DNA from: Desulfonatronum lacustre DSM 10312 | Lineage (GTDB): Bacteria > Desulfobacterota > Desulfovibrionia > Desulfovibrionales > Desulfonatronaceae | Length of the DNA stretch: 64,000 bases | Assembly (NCBI RefSeq): GCF_000519265.1 | Contig: NZ_KI912608.1 | Span: forward strand, 2,575,313-2,639,312 | Direction: 5' to 3' | Shown: positions 9,705 to 18,298 of the stretch, piece after piece | Layout: each line of letters opens with the position of its first letter | Position numbering within the stretch: position 1 is the first letter of the stretch | Translations under genes and position numbers: made by a program | The notes under the pieces: generated by a model | Databases searched by the model: none | Told to the model about the DNA's origin: nothing | Seen by the model: only the letters and a program-made list of their open reading frames with translations

Positions 9705-10868
9705 TTACTGCATCACCCAGCGGTCCTGATCCACCTTGACGATGATCAGGGAGTCGGTGTCCAGGCCGTTGTGGTCTTCCTCGGACAGGGTGAAGATGCC
9801 GCTGACCCCGACGAACCCGGAGGTCCGGCGAATGGCGTCCCGGATGGCCGCCGGATCGTCCGGCCCGACCTCGCGCAGGGCTTTGGCGATGAGCATGATC
9901 GCGTCCCAGGCGTAACCGGAGTGGGTGTTGATCGGGTACTGGCGTTCAAAATCGTAAACGTCGCGATAGAGCCGGATGAATTCCGTGACCACGGCCTTCT
10001 GCGGGTCGTCGTCCGGAAGTTGGTCAGCGGCCATCAGCTTGGTGGAGGGCATGTAGGTGCCATCGGCCGCGTCGCCGGCCAGTTCCAGGTACTTTGGGTC
10101 CGGAATCCCGTGGCAATGCATCAGGGGAACGGTCAGGCCCAGCTGCTGGACGTTCTTGCTGACCAGAGCCGCAGCCGGGCCGATGGTCCAGCAGATGATG
10201 AACTCTGGGTTCGTGGCCCGAATTTTGACCAACTGGGTGGTCATGTCCGTGTCCGTTGGGGCGAATTGCTCGTTGGCCGTGATGGTGATCCCGAACTCCT
10301 CGGCCAGGCTGGTCAGCCAAGTCAGCCCGTCGCGGCCGAAGCCGTCGCTGGCCGTAAGCAGGCCGACCCGGGTCACCCCTTGGCTTTGCAGGTATTTGTA
10401 AACCCGGCTCACGGCCACGGAGGAGCGTTGCGGGCTTTTGAAGATCCAGTCGAAGTCTCCGAAACGGCCGCCCATGATCACCGGGTCTCCGCCCACGGTC
10501 ATTACGGTGGGCATTTGGCGCTGATGCAGGTAGGCCTTGACCGCCATGCCGGTGTCCGTGCGGGTCGGTCCGACCAGGGCCGTGACCCGCTCCCGCTCCA
10601 CCAGTCGGCGGGCGGCCAGCAGGGCCTTCTGGGGATCGCTCTCCGTATCCGCGACGACCAGCTCCAGAGGGCGACCGTTGATGCCCCCGGCCTGGTTGAT
10701 CTGGTCCACGGCCATTTCCGCCACCAGCTTGGTGGGGGTTCCGATGAACGCTGCCGGTCCGGAGAGGGCGAAGAACGCGCCGATCTTGATGGGCTGTCCG
10801 GCTGGAGCAAGACCGGAAACGCAGAGCAGGGCCAAGGTCGCTACAAAAGCAATCACTTGTTTTTTCAT
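9705..10868 (-). CDS. Periplasmic substrate-binding protein of a branched-chain amino-acid (LivK/HAAT) type ABC transporter
   Basis: A 387-residue exported protein with a signal peptide (about 1-24, ending in APAGQ). It begins its mature part with IKIGAFFALSGPAAFIG and continues with VDQINQAGGINGRPLELVVAD, both hallmarks of type I periplasmic binding proteins of the LivK family. Substrate cannot be read; relatives bind branched-chain amino acids, amides, urea or aromatic acids. The start has a textbook GGAGG 7 bases before ATG. No permease or ATPase genes are adjacent, so it is an orphan here. Confidence 0.9.
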   Translation of the reverse strand: MKKQVIAFVATLALLCVSGLAPAGQPIKIGAFFALSGPAAFIGTPTKLVAEMAVDQINQAGGINGRPLELVVADTESDPQKALLAARRLVERERVTALVGPTRTDTGMAVKAYLHQRQMPTVMTVGGDPVIMGGRFGDFDWIFKSPQRSSVAVSRVYKYLQSQGVTRVGLLTASDGFGRDGLTWLTSLAEEFGITITANEQFAPTDTDMTTQLVKIRATNPEFIICWTIGPAAALVSKNVQQLGLTVPLMHCHGIPDPKYLELAGDAADGTYMPSTKLMAADQLPDDDPQKAVVTEFIRLYRDVYDFERQYPINTHSGYAWDAIMLIAKALREVGPDDPAAIRDAIRRTSGFVGVSGIFTLSEEDHNGLDTDSLIIVKVDQDRWVMQ

Positions 10869-10979
10869 GGAAAAACCTCCATTTAGGGCATGAATGACAA
10901 ACCAGAATTATCTAATTGATCGTTTTGGGAAAGTACACCTTCAAAAGAGGCGATTCAGCGGGAAACGGTCCAATGCCGA

Positions 10980-11999
10980 TTACTGGAAAAAATGATCAAA
11001 ACCTTGAGATTCCATTTGTTTTCCATTCAAATGGATTCCTGGTTTCTCCGTCACGTCCCCCAAACGCCGCACGGCGGGATTTTTTTCTCGCAGCATGTCC
11101 CAATCCCGTGCAGCGGCCACGCCCAATAACGCATAATCCTCTCCCCCCAGCACGGCCCATTCAGCCGCATCCACTCCGTTTTTCCGGGTAAACAACAGCA
11201 ATTCAGGGTGCAGCGCCTCCGGTGACAGGGTCAGGGCGCACCCCAGGTTCGACCCAAGAAAGCGCGGCAAATCCCTGGCCAGGCCGTCGGAGACGTCCAT
11301 CATGCCACGCACTTCGGGCGTCCGGCTCAACGCCGTGGCCGTCGAGACATGCATGACGGGTCGCAAATGAGCCTGGACCGCGACGGGGTACTCCGCCGGA
11401 GTCGAGCCGTTCTTGGACGTCTTTGGAATCACGCCGCCTTCGAGAAGGACCAAGCCCAGCCTGGCCAGGCCTATTTCGCCCACCAGGAAAAGCACGTCTC
11501 CGGGCCGGGCCTGAACCCGGCGCAGAAACCTGCCGCCCTCGGGCCGTTCCCCCCAGATGGTCACGGCCACGCCCAGATACGGCGCCACGGAAAGATCCCC
11601 TCCGGCCAGATACAGGTCATGTTCCGCGGCCAGCTCGGCCATTCCGTGAAAAAAGGCTTTCCAGAATCCACGCTCCAAGTGTTTGGGGGCCATCAGGTTC
11701 AGGACGAACCCCAGGGGCTTGGCCCCCATGGCCGCGATGTCGCTGATGTTCACGGCCAGGGCCTTGTAGCCGATGTCTTCCGGTGCGAAGTAGGCCATCC
11801 GGAAATGGGCGTCCTCCAAAAACAAATCCGATGACACGCACAGAGATTCCCGGCAGTCGATCACGGCGCAATCATCGCCCCGGCCAAGGAGCAGTCGGTG
11901 GTGGGAACTGGGGAAACAGCGATCGATCAGAGCCAGATAGGCGTCTTCGGAGCGAAGGCCGTCGGGATGGGGCGGGTCAGAAGGGATTGCGGTGAGCAT
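10980..11999 (-). CDS. thiL: Thiamine-monophosphate kinase
   Basis: ThiL phosphorylates thiamine phosphate to the active cofactor thiamine diphosphate. The 339-residue product shows GRGDDCAVID near the start, SSDLFLEDAHF, NISDIAAMGAKPLG, GGDLSVAP and MDVSDGLARDL, the Asp-rich metal and ATP sites of the PurM/ThiL fold. The frame is open 71 codons further upstream, but that extension has no family features, so I start at the ATG at 11997-11999. It is divergent from the UPF0182 gene. Confidence 0.92.
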   Translation of the reverse strand: MLTAIPSDPPHPDGLRSEDAYLALIDRCFPSSHHRLLLGRGDDCAVIDCRESLCVSSDLFLEDAHFRMAYFAPEDIGYKALAVNISDIAAMGAKPLGFVLNLMAPKHLERGFWKAFFHGMAELAAEHDLYLAGGDLSVAPYLGVAVTIWGERPEGGRFLRRVQARPGDVLFLVGEIGLARLGLVLLEGGVIPKTSKNGSTPAEYPVAVQAHLRPVMHVSTATALSRTPEVRGMMDVSDGLARDLPRFLGSNLGCALTLSPEALHPELLLFTRKNGVDAAEWAVLGGEDYALLGVAAARDWDMLREKNPAVRRLGDVTEKPGIHLNGKQMESQGFDHFFQ

Positions 12000-12114
12000 G
12001 CAGTGATAGGGGGCTTGATGTGGGCAAAATTTGGTTCGTCGATCCGCTACGTTCTTTTCGCTCGAAGCGCTCCAAAAAGCAACGAGCGCATTCTCTGTTT
12101 CCATATCCAAACAG

Positions 12115-12143
12115 TTGACCTTTTGTTCACAAGAAGGAATAAA
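12115..12143 (+). promoter_or_regulatory. Possible sigma-70-type promoter for the UPF0182 gene
   Basis: TTGACC (12115-12120) and AATAAA (12138-12143) are separated by 17 bases, about 100 bases before the UPF0182 start, in the 244-base gap between the divergent thiL and UPF0182 genes. The match to consensus is moderate. Nothing else is evident in this gap. Confidence 0.3.
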
Positions 12144-12243
12144 GGATTTTTTCCGCTGTTCGCGGATTCGCGTCCAAGCCTCGCGGCTTTTCATACGTGA
12201 TTTTGGCCCCAAATTTCATCCCCCTGTCAAGGAGGTTGTCTCG

Positions 12244-14976
12244 ATGCTGTTTTCTTTTGGTCCCGGTCCCCAAGGCCCATACGACCCGCGGGATCCGTTT
12301 CCGCAGTTCAAGGTCGAAGAGATGGACTTTTCCAAATTCCATCGTTTCCTGCGGTTGGGCCTGCTTGGTTTGGCGGTGATCATCCTGTGGTCCGGACTGA
12401 ACTGGGCCCAGGGCTTTTACACCGACTGGCTCTGGTACAGCTCCCTGGACCACCAAGGTGTGCTTTGGAAGGTCGTGACCACAAAAATCTGGCTGTACCT
12501 GGGAGCGGTGCTCGTCTTTCTGGCCCTGGCCGTTCCCAATCTCGTCGCGGTGGTGCGGACAACCGGGCGGATGTTCCCCCGGGGCGGGCACAGGTTGCCG
12601 CCGCAGATCTACGATTCCGCCCGAAGCGTCCTGATCTGGCTAGCCGGGGGCGTGGTGGCCCTGGGGGCATTCCTGCTGGCCTCCGGACCGGCAGGAGAGT
12701 GGAACGTCGTCCTGCGCTACCTGCACCAGGTGCCTTTCGGCGAGGCCGACCCGATCTTCAACAACGACTATTCCTTTTACATCTTCGCCCTGCCGGCCCT
12801 GGAATTCTTCCGTTCCTGGCTGGTGGGCCTGACCGTCCTCGTGGCGATCATCGTCGCGGCCTTCTATTACATGAACAGCATCCTGCGCGGCGAGGCCTTT
12901 GCCTTCCGGGGCCCGATCCTCTCGCATCTGGCCGTTCTGGGCGCGTTCCTTTTCGTGCTCATCGCCGCGGGTCATTGGCTCTCCAGGTACGACCTGCTCT
13001 ATTCGACCATGGGCGCGGTCTATGGGGTGGGCTATACGGACAATTTGTTCAACCTGCCCTCCAGAGCGTTCATGACCGTGGTGGCTCTGATCGCGGCCGG
13101 GGCGCTCCTGGCCGCGGCCAAGACCGGGCGCAAGGAATTGGCAGTCTGGTCCGTGGGTGCATGGTTCGGTCTGAACATCGTCCTGGGCAGCTTGGTCCCC
13201 GGACTGATCCAACGCCTGGTGGTGGAACCCAGCGAGCTGGCCCGGGAAACCACCTACCTGGCCAACAACATCAGCCATACCCGCCATGCCTTCGGGCTGG
13301 AGCGGGTCCATTCCATGACCCACCCGGCCCTGGGCGAGGTGGACCACGCCACTGTGGATGCCAATCAGGGCACGATCCAGAACATCCGGCTTTGGGATGA
13401 AGGCCCGTTGCTCCAGAGTTACAACCAGATTCAGTTCTTCCGCCTGTACTACGATTTCCTGGCCGTGCACACGGACCGCTACCGGGTTGGCGACGAGCTG
13501 CGCCAGGTCATGTTGGCCACCCGTGAGCTGTCCGCTGAAAAATTGCCCTCCGAGGCCCAGCGATGGGTCAACCGGCACCTCCAGTTCACCCATGGCTACG
13601 GTGTGGCCATGACCCCGGTGACCGAGGTCCAGGCCGGCGGGCGTCCGGACTTTTTCATCCGCGATCTGCCGCCCAGGGGAGAGATTCCCCTGGATCGTCC
13701 GGAGGTCTACTACGGTCTGAAGAGCCTGGACTACCTGATCGTGAACAGCCGGATGCAGGAGTTCAACTATCCCGGCCAGGAAGGACCGGTCTACACCCAC
13801 TATCAGGGCGACGGCGGGGTCCAGCTTGGTTCCTTCTTCCGTCGTCTGATGTACGCGTGGCAATTCAAGGACGTGAATATTCTGATCTCCGGAGAGGTGA
13901 CTTCCGAAAGCCGGATCCAGTACCGGCGCACCGTGCCGGAACGCTTCTCCACCGTGACCCCTTTCCTGCTGCGCGACCGCGAAGCCTACACCGTGGTGGC
14001 CGATGGTCGGCTGTTCTGGATCCAGGATGCCTACACCACCACCAGCCGCTATCCCTATTCCACGCCCTGGGAGCGACGGTTCAACTACATCCGTAACAGC
14101 GTCAAGGCCGTGGTGGACGCCTATCACGGGACCCTCACCTACTACGTGTTCGACGAGAGCGATCCCCTGATCCGCACCTACCAGGCCATGTTCCCCGAGT
14201 TGTTCAAATCCATGACCGAGATGCCGGAGTACCTCCGGGCCCATGTCCGGTATCCCCAGGATCTGTTCACGGTCCAGACCCAGATGCTCCTGCAGTACCA
14301 CATGGAAGACCCGGTGGTCTTCTACAACAAGGAAGACCAGTGGTCCGTGCCCGTGCAACACTCTTTCGGTCGGACGGAAGCCCTGAAGCCCTACTACATC
14401 GTGGCCCGGCTGCCCGGCGAGGAGAAGGAGGAGTTCCTGCTCATCCAGCCCTTCACGCCCATCAACCGGCACAATCTGGTGGGCTGGATGGCGGCGCGCA
14501 GCGACGGGGAGAACTACGGCGACCTGACCCTGTTCCGCTTCCCCACGGGTCGGCATGTGGACGGCCCCAGCCAGGTGAAGGCGCGCATCGACAACGACGC
14601 GGTCATCTCCGAGCAGTTCACCCTGTGGGGCCAGGTCGGCTCCGAGGTCTTACGGGGCATTCTGCTGGTCATCCCCATCGGGGATTCCATCCTCTACGCC
14701 GAACCGGTTTTTCTGATTCCGGATACCATCGATTTCCCGGAACTGCGGCGGATCATTCTGGCAGACTCCCGGCAGGTGGTCATGCATCAGACCCTGGACG
14801 CCTCCATCAGCGCCCTGGTGGGCGACCTCCCGTCCGTGGCCCCGGTGGTGGAGACCGTGGAGGAAGAGGACGCGGCGAGGCCGCTGCTTCAGCTTCCGGA
14901 CTTCAACCAGGGCCTGCGCGATGCCGTGGACAAGCTCCAGGAAGTGGTGGACCAACTGCGTCGGTTGATGCAGTAA
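12244..14976 (+). CDS. UPF0182 family large membrane protein
   Basis: A 910-residue protein of unknown function. The N-terminal third has about seven membrane segments (for example LGLLGLAVIILWSGLNW and KIWLYLGAVLVFLALAV), with the family-typical FYTDWLWYSSLDHQGV after the first. The remainder is a large domain presumably outside the membrane, with the conserved WDEGPLLQSYNQIQFFR-type region. The C-terminus is a short coiled-coil-like helix. Start chosen at the ATG at 12244 because AAGGAGG precedes it by 8 bases. Length matches the family. Confidence 0.88.
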   Translation: MLFSFGPGPQGPYDPRDPFPQFKVEEMDFSKFHRFLRLGLLGLAVIILWSGLNWAQGFYTDWLWYSSLDHQGVLWKVVTTKIWLYLGAVLVFLALAVPNLVAVVRTTGRMFPRGGHRLPPQIYDSARSVLIWLAGGVVALGAFLLASGPAGEWNVVLRYLHQVPFGEADPIFNNDYSFYIFALPALEFFRSWLVGLTVLVAIIVAAFYYMNSILRGEAFAFRGPILSHLAVLGAFLFVLIAAGHWLSRYDLLYSTMGAVYGVGYTDNLFNLPSRAFMTVVALIAAGALLAAAKTGRKELAVWSVGAWFGLNIVLGSLVPGLIQRLVVEPSELARETTYLANNISHTRHAFGLERVHSMTHPALGEVDHATVDANQGTIQNIRLWDEGPLLQSYNQIQFFRLYYDFLAVHTDRYRVGDELRQVMLATRELSAEKLPSEAQRWVNRHLQFTHGYGVAMTPVTEVQAGGRPDFFIRDLPPRGEIPLDRPEVYYGLKSLDYLIVNSRMQEFNYPGQEGPVYTHYQGDGGVQLGSFFRRLMYAWQFKDVNILISGEVTSESRIQYRRTVPERFSTVTPFLLRDREAYTVVADGRLFWIQDAYTTTSRYPYSTPWERRFNYIRNSVKAVVDAYHGTLTYYVFDESDPLIRTYQAMFPELFKSMTEMPEYLRAHVRYPQDLFTVQTQMLLQYHMEDPVVFYNKEDQWSVPVQHSFGRTEALKPYYIVARLPGEEKEEFLLIQPFTPINRHNLVGWMAARSDGENYGDLTLFRFPTGRHVDGPSQVKARIDNDAVISEQFTLWGQVGSEVLRGILLVIPIGDSILYAEPVFLIPDTIDFPELRRIILADSRQVVMHQTLDASISALVGDLPSVAPVVETVEEEDAARPLLQLPDFNQGLRDAVDKLQEVVDQLRRLMQ

Positions 14977-15045
14977 CCAAAGACGTGACAAAGGTGGAGC
15001 GTTTCCCTGAATAGCACATGGTTTCATTCCAAAGGAGGCAATGAC

Positions 15046-15273
15046 ATGATGCATCTCACATCGGTATTCCGGCACATCAAGCACTCGTCCGGGATGGAAA
15101 CAATCCATGCCGCTGCGGAAAAGGTCAAAAAACATTGGGAGGAACTGGCGTTGGATCAAGGATTGGATCCGGCGCAAAACGTCGAACTCCAGGAGAGCGA
15201 CAAGGAAATCCGCGTCATGATCAGTGAACAGCTCTCCGCTGTTTACTCCGAAGAACCCGGCTCCTGGCGCTAG
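15046..15273 (+). CDS. Small hypothetical protein
   Basis: A 75-residue, highly charged, soluble protein preceded by a strong AAAGGAGG and followed by a good terminator, so it is very probably expressed. The sequence is predicted helical with VKKHWEELALDQGLDPAQN in the middle. I do not recognise a family. It follows the UPF0182 gene by about 70 bases on the same strand and could be transcribed with it. Confidence 0.65.
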   Translation: MMHLTSVFRHIKHSSGMETIHAAAEKVKKHWEELALDQGLDPAQNVELQESDKEIRVMISEQLSAVYSEEPGSWR

Positions 15274-15286
15274 AAGACAAACAGCC

Positions 15287-15334
15287 CCCGTGCCCGTCGC
15301 AGCAGAGCACAGCAACGGGCACGGGTCATTCTTT
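15287..15334 (+). terminator. Rho-independent terminator after the small gene
   Basis: CCCGTGCCCGT (15287-15297) pairs perfectly with ACGGGCACGGG (15315-15325), followed by the T-rich TCATTCTTTT. Confidence 0.8.
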
Positions 15335-15427
15335 TGTCCGATGCAGCATGTTTTTTTCCAGAATAACGCGCCCAGGGTTTTATTAACGGGCATTTTTTCA
15401 AAAAATTTACGTAACGACTCAGCCCAT

Positions 15428-15556
15428 CCGATCAAACACCGCCGACCGTCCGGGGTGACCTCGAAGGTGTTTCCACCCGACCATGTCCAGTCCGGGCAGC
15501 CCGATCTTCGGTCCAGGGCCAGGACCATGCCCTGCTCCAGAGAGGTCTCGAAACCC
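15428..15556 (-). pseudogene. Decayed fragment of an M24 aminopeptidase gene (C-terminal part)
   Basis: This stretch aligns with 18336-18467, the 3' part of the intact M24 peptidase gene, on the same strand. About a dozen substitutions and three single-base deletions are spread over about 130 bp. The encoded pieces FETSLEQGMVLALD and NTFEVTPDGRRCLIG match FETPLEQGMVLALE and NTFEVTSDGGRCLTG of the intact gene, but the deletions shift the frame between them. Similarity may reach a little beyond 15556 (weak W-P-F pattern). No start or catalytic core remains, so it is non-functional. Confidence 0.85.
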
Positions 15557-15688
15557 GATGAAAACCAGGGGCACCAATGCAGAACAGGCTGAAATGATAG
15601 GCGTTGCCGTTCGCTTCGTGCAGCGGAATATGAGCATTGCGTGGATATCCCCGAAGGTGGCAATGAAGGGCGCTCCTTTGCGCGAATT

Positions 15689-15718
15689 GTTGCACATGTG
15701 TGCAACGCGGTTGTGCAA
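15689..15718 (+). promoter_or_regulatory. Candidate enhancer-binding-protein sites upstream of the ZraP-like gene
   Basis: GTTGCACA-TG-TGTGCAAC (15689-15706) is a perfect 8+2+8 inverted repeat, followed at once by another half site TTGTGCAA (15711-15718). The cluster lies about 75-100 bases before a sigma-54-type promoter, where NtrC-family activators bind. The role is inferred. Confidence 0.5.
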
Positions 15719-15790
15719 ATAATTGCGCAGTGAGTTTTGGTTTAGATTGAAAATTCGGCGGGTCATTTGAAATCATTCGCTTTCTGTCTT

Positions 15791-15805
15791 TGGCACACCC
15801 TTTGT
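15791..15805 (+). promoter_or_regulatory. Sigma-54-type promoter for the ZraP-like gene
   Basis: TGGCAC (15791-15796), five bases, then TTGT (15802-15805) matches the -24/-12 consensus TGGCAC-N5-TTGC except for the last base. It lies about 52 bases before the gene start. E. coli zraP is also sigma-54 dependent, which supports the reading. Confidence 0.6.
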
Positions 15806-15857
15806 ATAAAGTAAAAGCATCCATTCACCACAACCACTCAACGTGAGGAGGCAATGT

Positions 15858-16379
15858 ATGCGACGTTTATTTTCCATTAGTGCGGTACTTCTTGTTTTGG
15901 CTCTGATCTCCGTGCCCGTCCTGGCGCAGCACCAGCACGGCGCCGATCAACCCGGCAAGCCAGAGGGGCAGGCGCAACAGCACCAGCGTGGGACCGGACA
16001 TCCGGTGCTCGGCAATCTTTCCGAGGAGCAGCAAGGAGCAATGGTCGCGCTGTTCGAGGAGCATCGCAAGGCCATGATGCAGCACAACCTTCAGTTGCGC
16101 GCCAAGCAGGCCGAACTGGACGTGCTCCTGGCCGCCCCGGAATTCCAGCGGGCCCAGGTTGAAACCGTGACGGCCGAAATCATCACCCTGAAGGGCGAGG
16201 CCATGACGCTCAGGAACGATTTGCGACGCAAGGTTTTCGAGGAAACCGGGCACCTGATGCAGGGCGGCATGGGCGGCAGAGGCCACGGCATGTCGGACCG
16301 CGGCAAGATGTCGGGCAAGCAAGGCCGGATGGGAAACTGCCCGATGATGTCCGGACACGGAGCACAACCGGCTGAATAA
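15858..16379 (+). CDS. ZraP/Spy/CpxP-like periplasmic metal-associated protein
   Basis: A 173-residue exported protein: signal peptide 1-23 (ending PVLAQ), then His/Gln-rich HQHGADQPG, a helical middle (about 55-130) with many charged residues and LRAKQAELDVLLAAPE, and a His/Met/Gly-rich tail (GHLMQGGMGGRGHGM, NCPMMSGHG). This is the layout of zinc-resistance-associated ZraP, a periplasmic zinc-binding chaperone that also dampens the ZraSR system. I use the ATG at 15858 with GAGGAGG just upstream rather than the overlapping GTG at 15843. A ZraS-like kinase gene follows. Confidence 0.8.
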   Translation: MRRLFSISAVLLVLALISVPVLAQHQHGADQPGKPEGQAQQHQRGTGHPVLGNLSEEQQGAMVALFEEHRKAMMQHNLQLRAKQAELDVLLAAPEFQRAQVETVTAEIITLKGEAMTLRNDLRRKVFEETGHLMQGGMGGRGHGMSDRGKMSGKQGRMGNCPMMSGHGAQPAE

Positions 16380-16391
16380 CATCTCAAAAAC

Positions 16392-16425
16392 AAAATGCCG
16401 CCCGGCCAGTCGGGCGGCATTTTTG
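16392..16425 (+). terminator. Rho-independent terminator between the ZraP-like and kinase genes
   Basis: AAAATGCCGCCCG (16392-16404) pairs with CGGGCGGCATTTT (16411-16423), with T-run. It would make the abundant small-protein transcript end before the kinase gene, allowing lower kinase expression by read-through. Confidence 0.85.
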
Positions 16426-16460
16426 TTTCCATCCATTCCTCTCATTCCAGAACATTTCCC

Positions 16461-18275
16461 ATGCACATCCTGCCGGCCATTGACCGCGAAAAGCGCTTCC
16501 TTCTGCCTCTGCTGGCCATCTTTCTGCTCGGCATGAGCCTGACCTTTCTCACCTGGCAGAACCTGCGTCAGCAGCATTTGGCCGTGGAGCAGCACATAGT
16601 GCTCGCGGCCAAGACCGTCGCCATGGGCATCGAAGGCAATCTGGGCTGGAGGATGCGCGGTGGCCCCAGGATGGGCATGCCCGGAAGCGGGAGGCCGACC
16701 CCGGAGCAACTCCTGGACGAATTGCTGACCTCGCCGGATCTGGTATTCGTCGGCGTCGTGGGACCCACTGGCCGGCTGATCCTTTCCTCCGACGAGACCG
16801 ACGCCTTCCCGCCTGTTCCCCAGGCCGCTCTGGACGTGCTGCGCGAACAGCGCCAATGGCATGAATTCACGAAATACAACGATCAGGAAGTCCTGCTCTA
16901 CGTCCATCAGATCAGAGCGCCCGTGGCCCGGCACATGCACGAACAGTTTCCGGATCGCGGCCATCCCGTTCGCGGGCATGCCTTTTATCTCGTGCTCGGC
17001 CTGGACATGAGCGAACACCTGGGCATGTATCACGACGCCCGGCGGGCCGCCCTCTGGCAGGGCGGCTACGTGCTGGCCACGGTGGTTTTGCTGTGGATCG
17101 GCGCGATGAAGCTGTTGCAGCGCCGGGAACAAAGCGCCAAAGTCAAGGAGCTGGAGCAGTTTCAGGCCAAGCTGGTGGACAACCTGCCGGACGGCCTGCT
17201 GACCGTGGACGCCGAAGGCGTGATCCGCGGGGCCAATCCCTCGGCCGTGGCCTTGCTGGGGGGAGACGGTCCGTTGCCGGGTCGCCGATGGATTGATCTC
17301 GCCCTCAACCAACAGTCAAACCCGCAGTCGAACCGGCTCGACGAACAGCGAACGGAACCAGGAGTCGAGCCGGAACCGGAATCAGGTCCCGCGTCAGGCC
17401 CTCCGGGCATGTACTGGCGGAATTTTTCCTTCGCGGATCGCCATCTGGAAATTCTGGCCGTGCCCCTGCGGGCGGATCAGCGGAAGCTGGGTGAACGTCT
17501 GGTGCTGGTCCGGGATCGAACCGAGATCAAGAAGCTGGAAGACAGCCTGCAGGAGTCCGAACGTCTGGCGGCCATCGGCAGGCTGGCCGCGGCCGTGGCC
17601 CATGAGATCCGGAATCCGCTCAGCGCTCTGCGGGGGTTCGCCCAGTTTTTCGCCGGCAAGCTGGCCGGTCGCGAACCTGAGGAAACCTACGCCCGGACCA
17701 TGGTTGCCGAGGCCGACCGCCTGAACCGGGTGATCACGGATCTGCTCTTCCTGGCCAAGCCCAAGCCGCCTCAGAAGAGCGAGATACGACTGCCCGAATT
17801 GCTGGAGAGCGTCGAGTCCCTGCTGCGCTCCGACCTCCACCGGCACGGGATTGAACTGCGTCCGCGTTTCGTCGAGGAACACGCGGTCTGGGCCGATCCG
17901 GATCTACTCAAGCAGTGCCTGCTCAACCTGCTCATGAACGCGATCCAGGCCGTCGCCGGGAGCGAGGATACGACACCAGGCGTGATCGAGGTCGACGCTG
18001 AACGGGCAAACGGAGGAATATGGATCGTCGTCCGGGACAACGGCCCGGGCATGGACCCGCAACAACGACAACGCGCCCTGGAGCCGTTCTACACCACGCG
18101 CAAAGACGGTTCCGGATTGGGGCTGGCCATTGTGCACAAAATCGTGCGCGACCACGGGGGGCGGCTGGAAATCTCCTCCGCGCCCGGCCAAGGGGCTCGG
18201 GTCAGCATGTTTTTTCCGCAAGATGCGGTGCCGGGGCTGGAGTCGGAGCAGGCTCCGGCTGTGGAAACCGCCTAA
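16461..18275 (+). CDS. Membrane sensor histidine kinase, ZraS-like
   Basis: A 604-residue kinase. Membrane helix 1 is at about 13-32 and helix 2 at about 192-210, enclosing a periplasmic sensor rich in Met, His and Gly (GGPRMGMPGSG, GHPVRGHAF). A PAS domain follows (LPDGLLTVDAEGVIRGANPS). The HisKA box has HEIRNPLSALRG with phospho-acceptor His381, and the HATPase_c has LLNLLMNAIQAV, DNGPGM and GSGLGLAIV. Adjacent to a ZraP-like gene, it probably senses metal or envelope stress. No cognate response regulator gene is next to it. Start at ATG 16461; an upstream in-frame start would lie inside the terminator. Confidence 0.85.
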   Translation: MHILPAIDREKRFLLPLLAIFLLGMSLTFLTWQNLRQQHLAVEQHIVLAAKTVAMGIEGNLGWRMRGGPRMGMPGSGRPTPEQLLDELLTSPDLVFVGVVGPTGRLILSSDETDAFPPVPQAALDVLREQRQWHEFTKYNDQEVLLYVHQIRAPVARHMHEQFPDRGHPVRGHAFYLVLGLDMSEHLGMYHDARRAALWQGGYVLATVVLLWIGAMKLLQRREQSAKVKELEQFQAKLVDNLPDGLLTVDAEGVIRGANPSAVALLGGDGPLPGRRWIDLALNQQSNPQSNRLDEQRTEPGVEPEPESGPASGPPGMYWRNFSFADRHLEILAVPLRADQRKLGERLVLVRDRTEIKKLEDSLQESERLAAIGRLAAAVAHEIRNPLSALRGFAQFFAGKLAGREPEETYARTMVAEADRLNRVITDLLFLAKPKPPQKSEIRLPELLESVESLLRSDLHRHGIELRPRFVEEHAVWADPDLLKQCLLNLLMNAIQAVAGSEDTTPGVIEVDAERANGGIWIVVRDNGPGMDPQQRQRALEPFYTTRKDGSGLGLAIVHKIVRDHGGRLEISSAPGQGARVSMFFPQDAVPGLESEQAPAVETA

Positions 18276-18298
18276 ACCGCCTTATTCGGCGCATTCGT

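Noticed and set aside
12640-14556. Long minus-strand open frame of about 640 codons
   Set aside because: Entirely antisense to the UPF0182 gene, with His/Gln/Gly/Asp-rich shadow composition.
15046-15273. Small frame dismissed as a shadow
   Set aside because: Kept instead as a gene because of its strong Shine-Dalgarno and following terminator.
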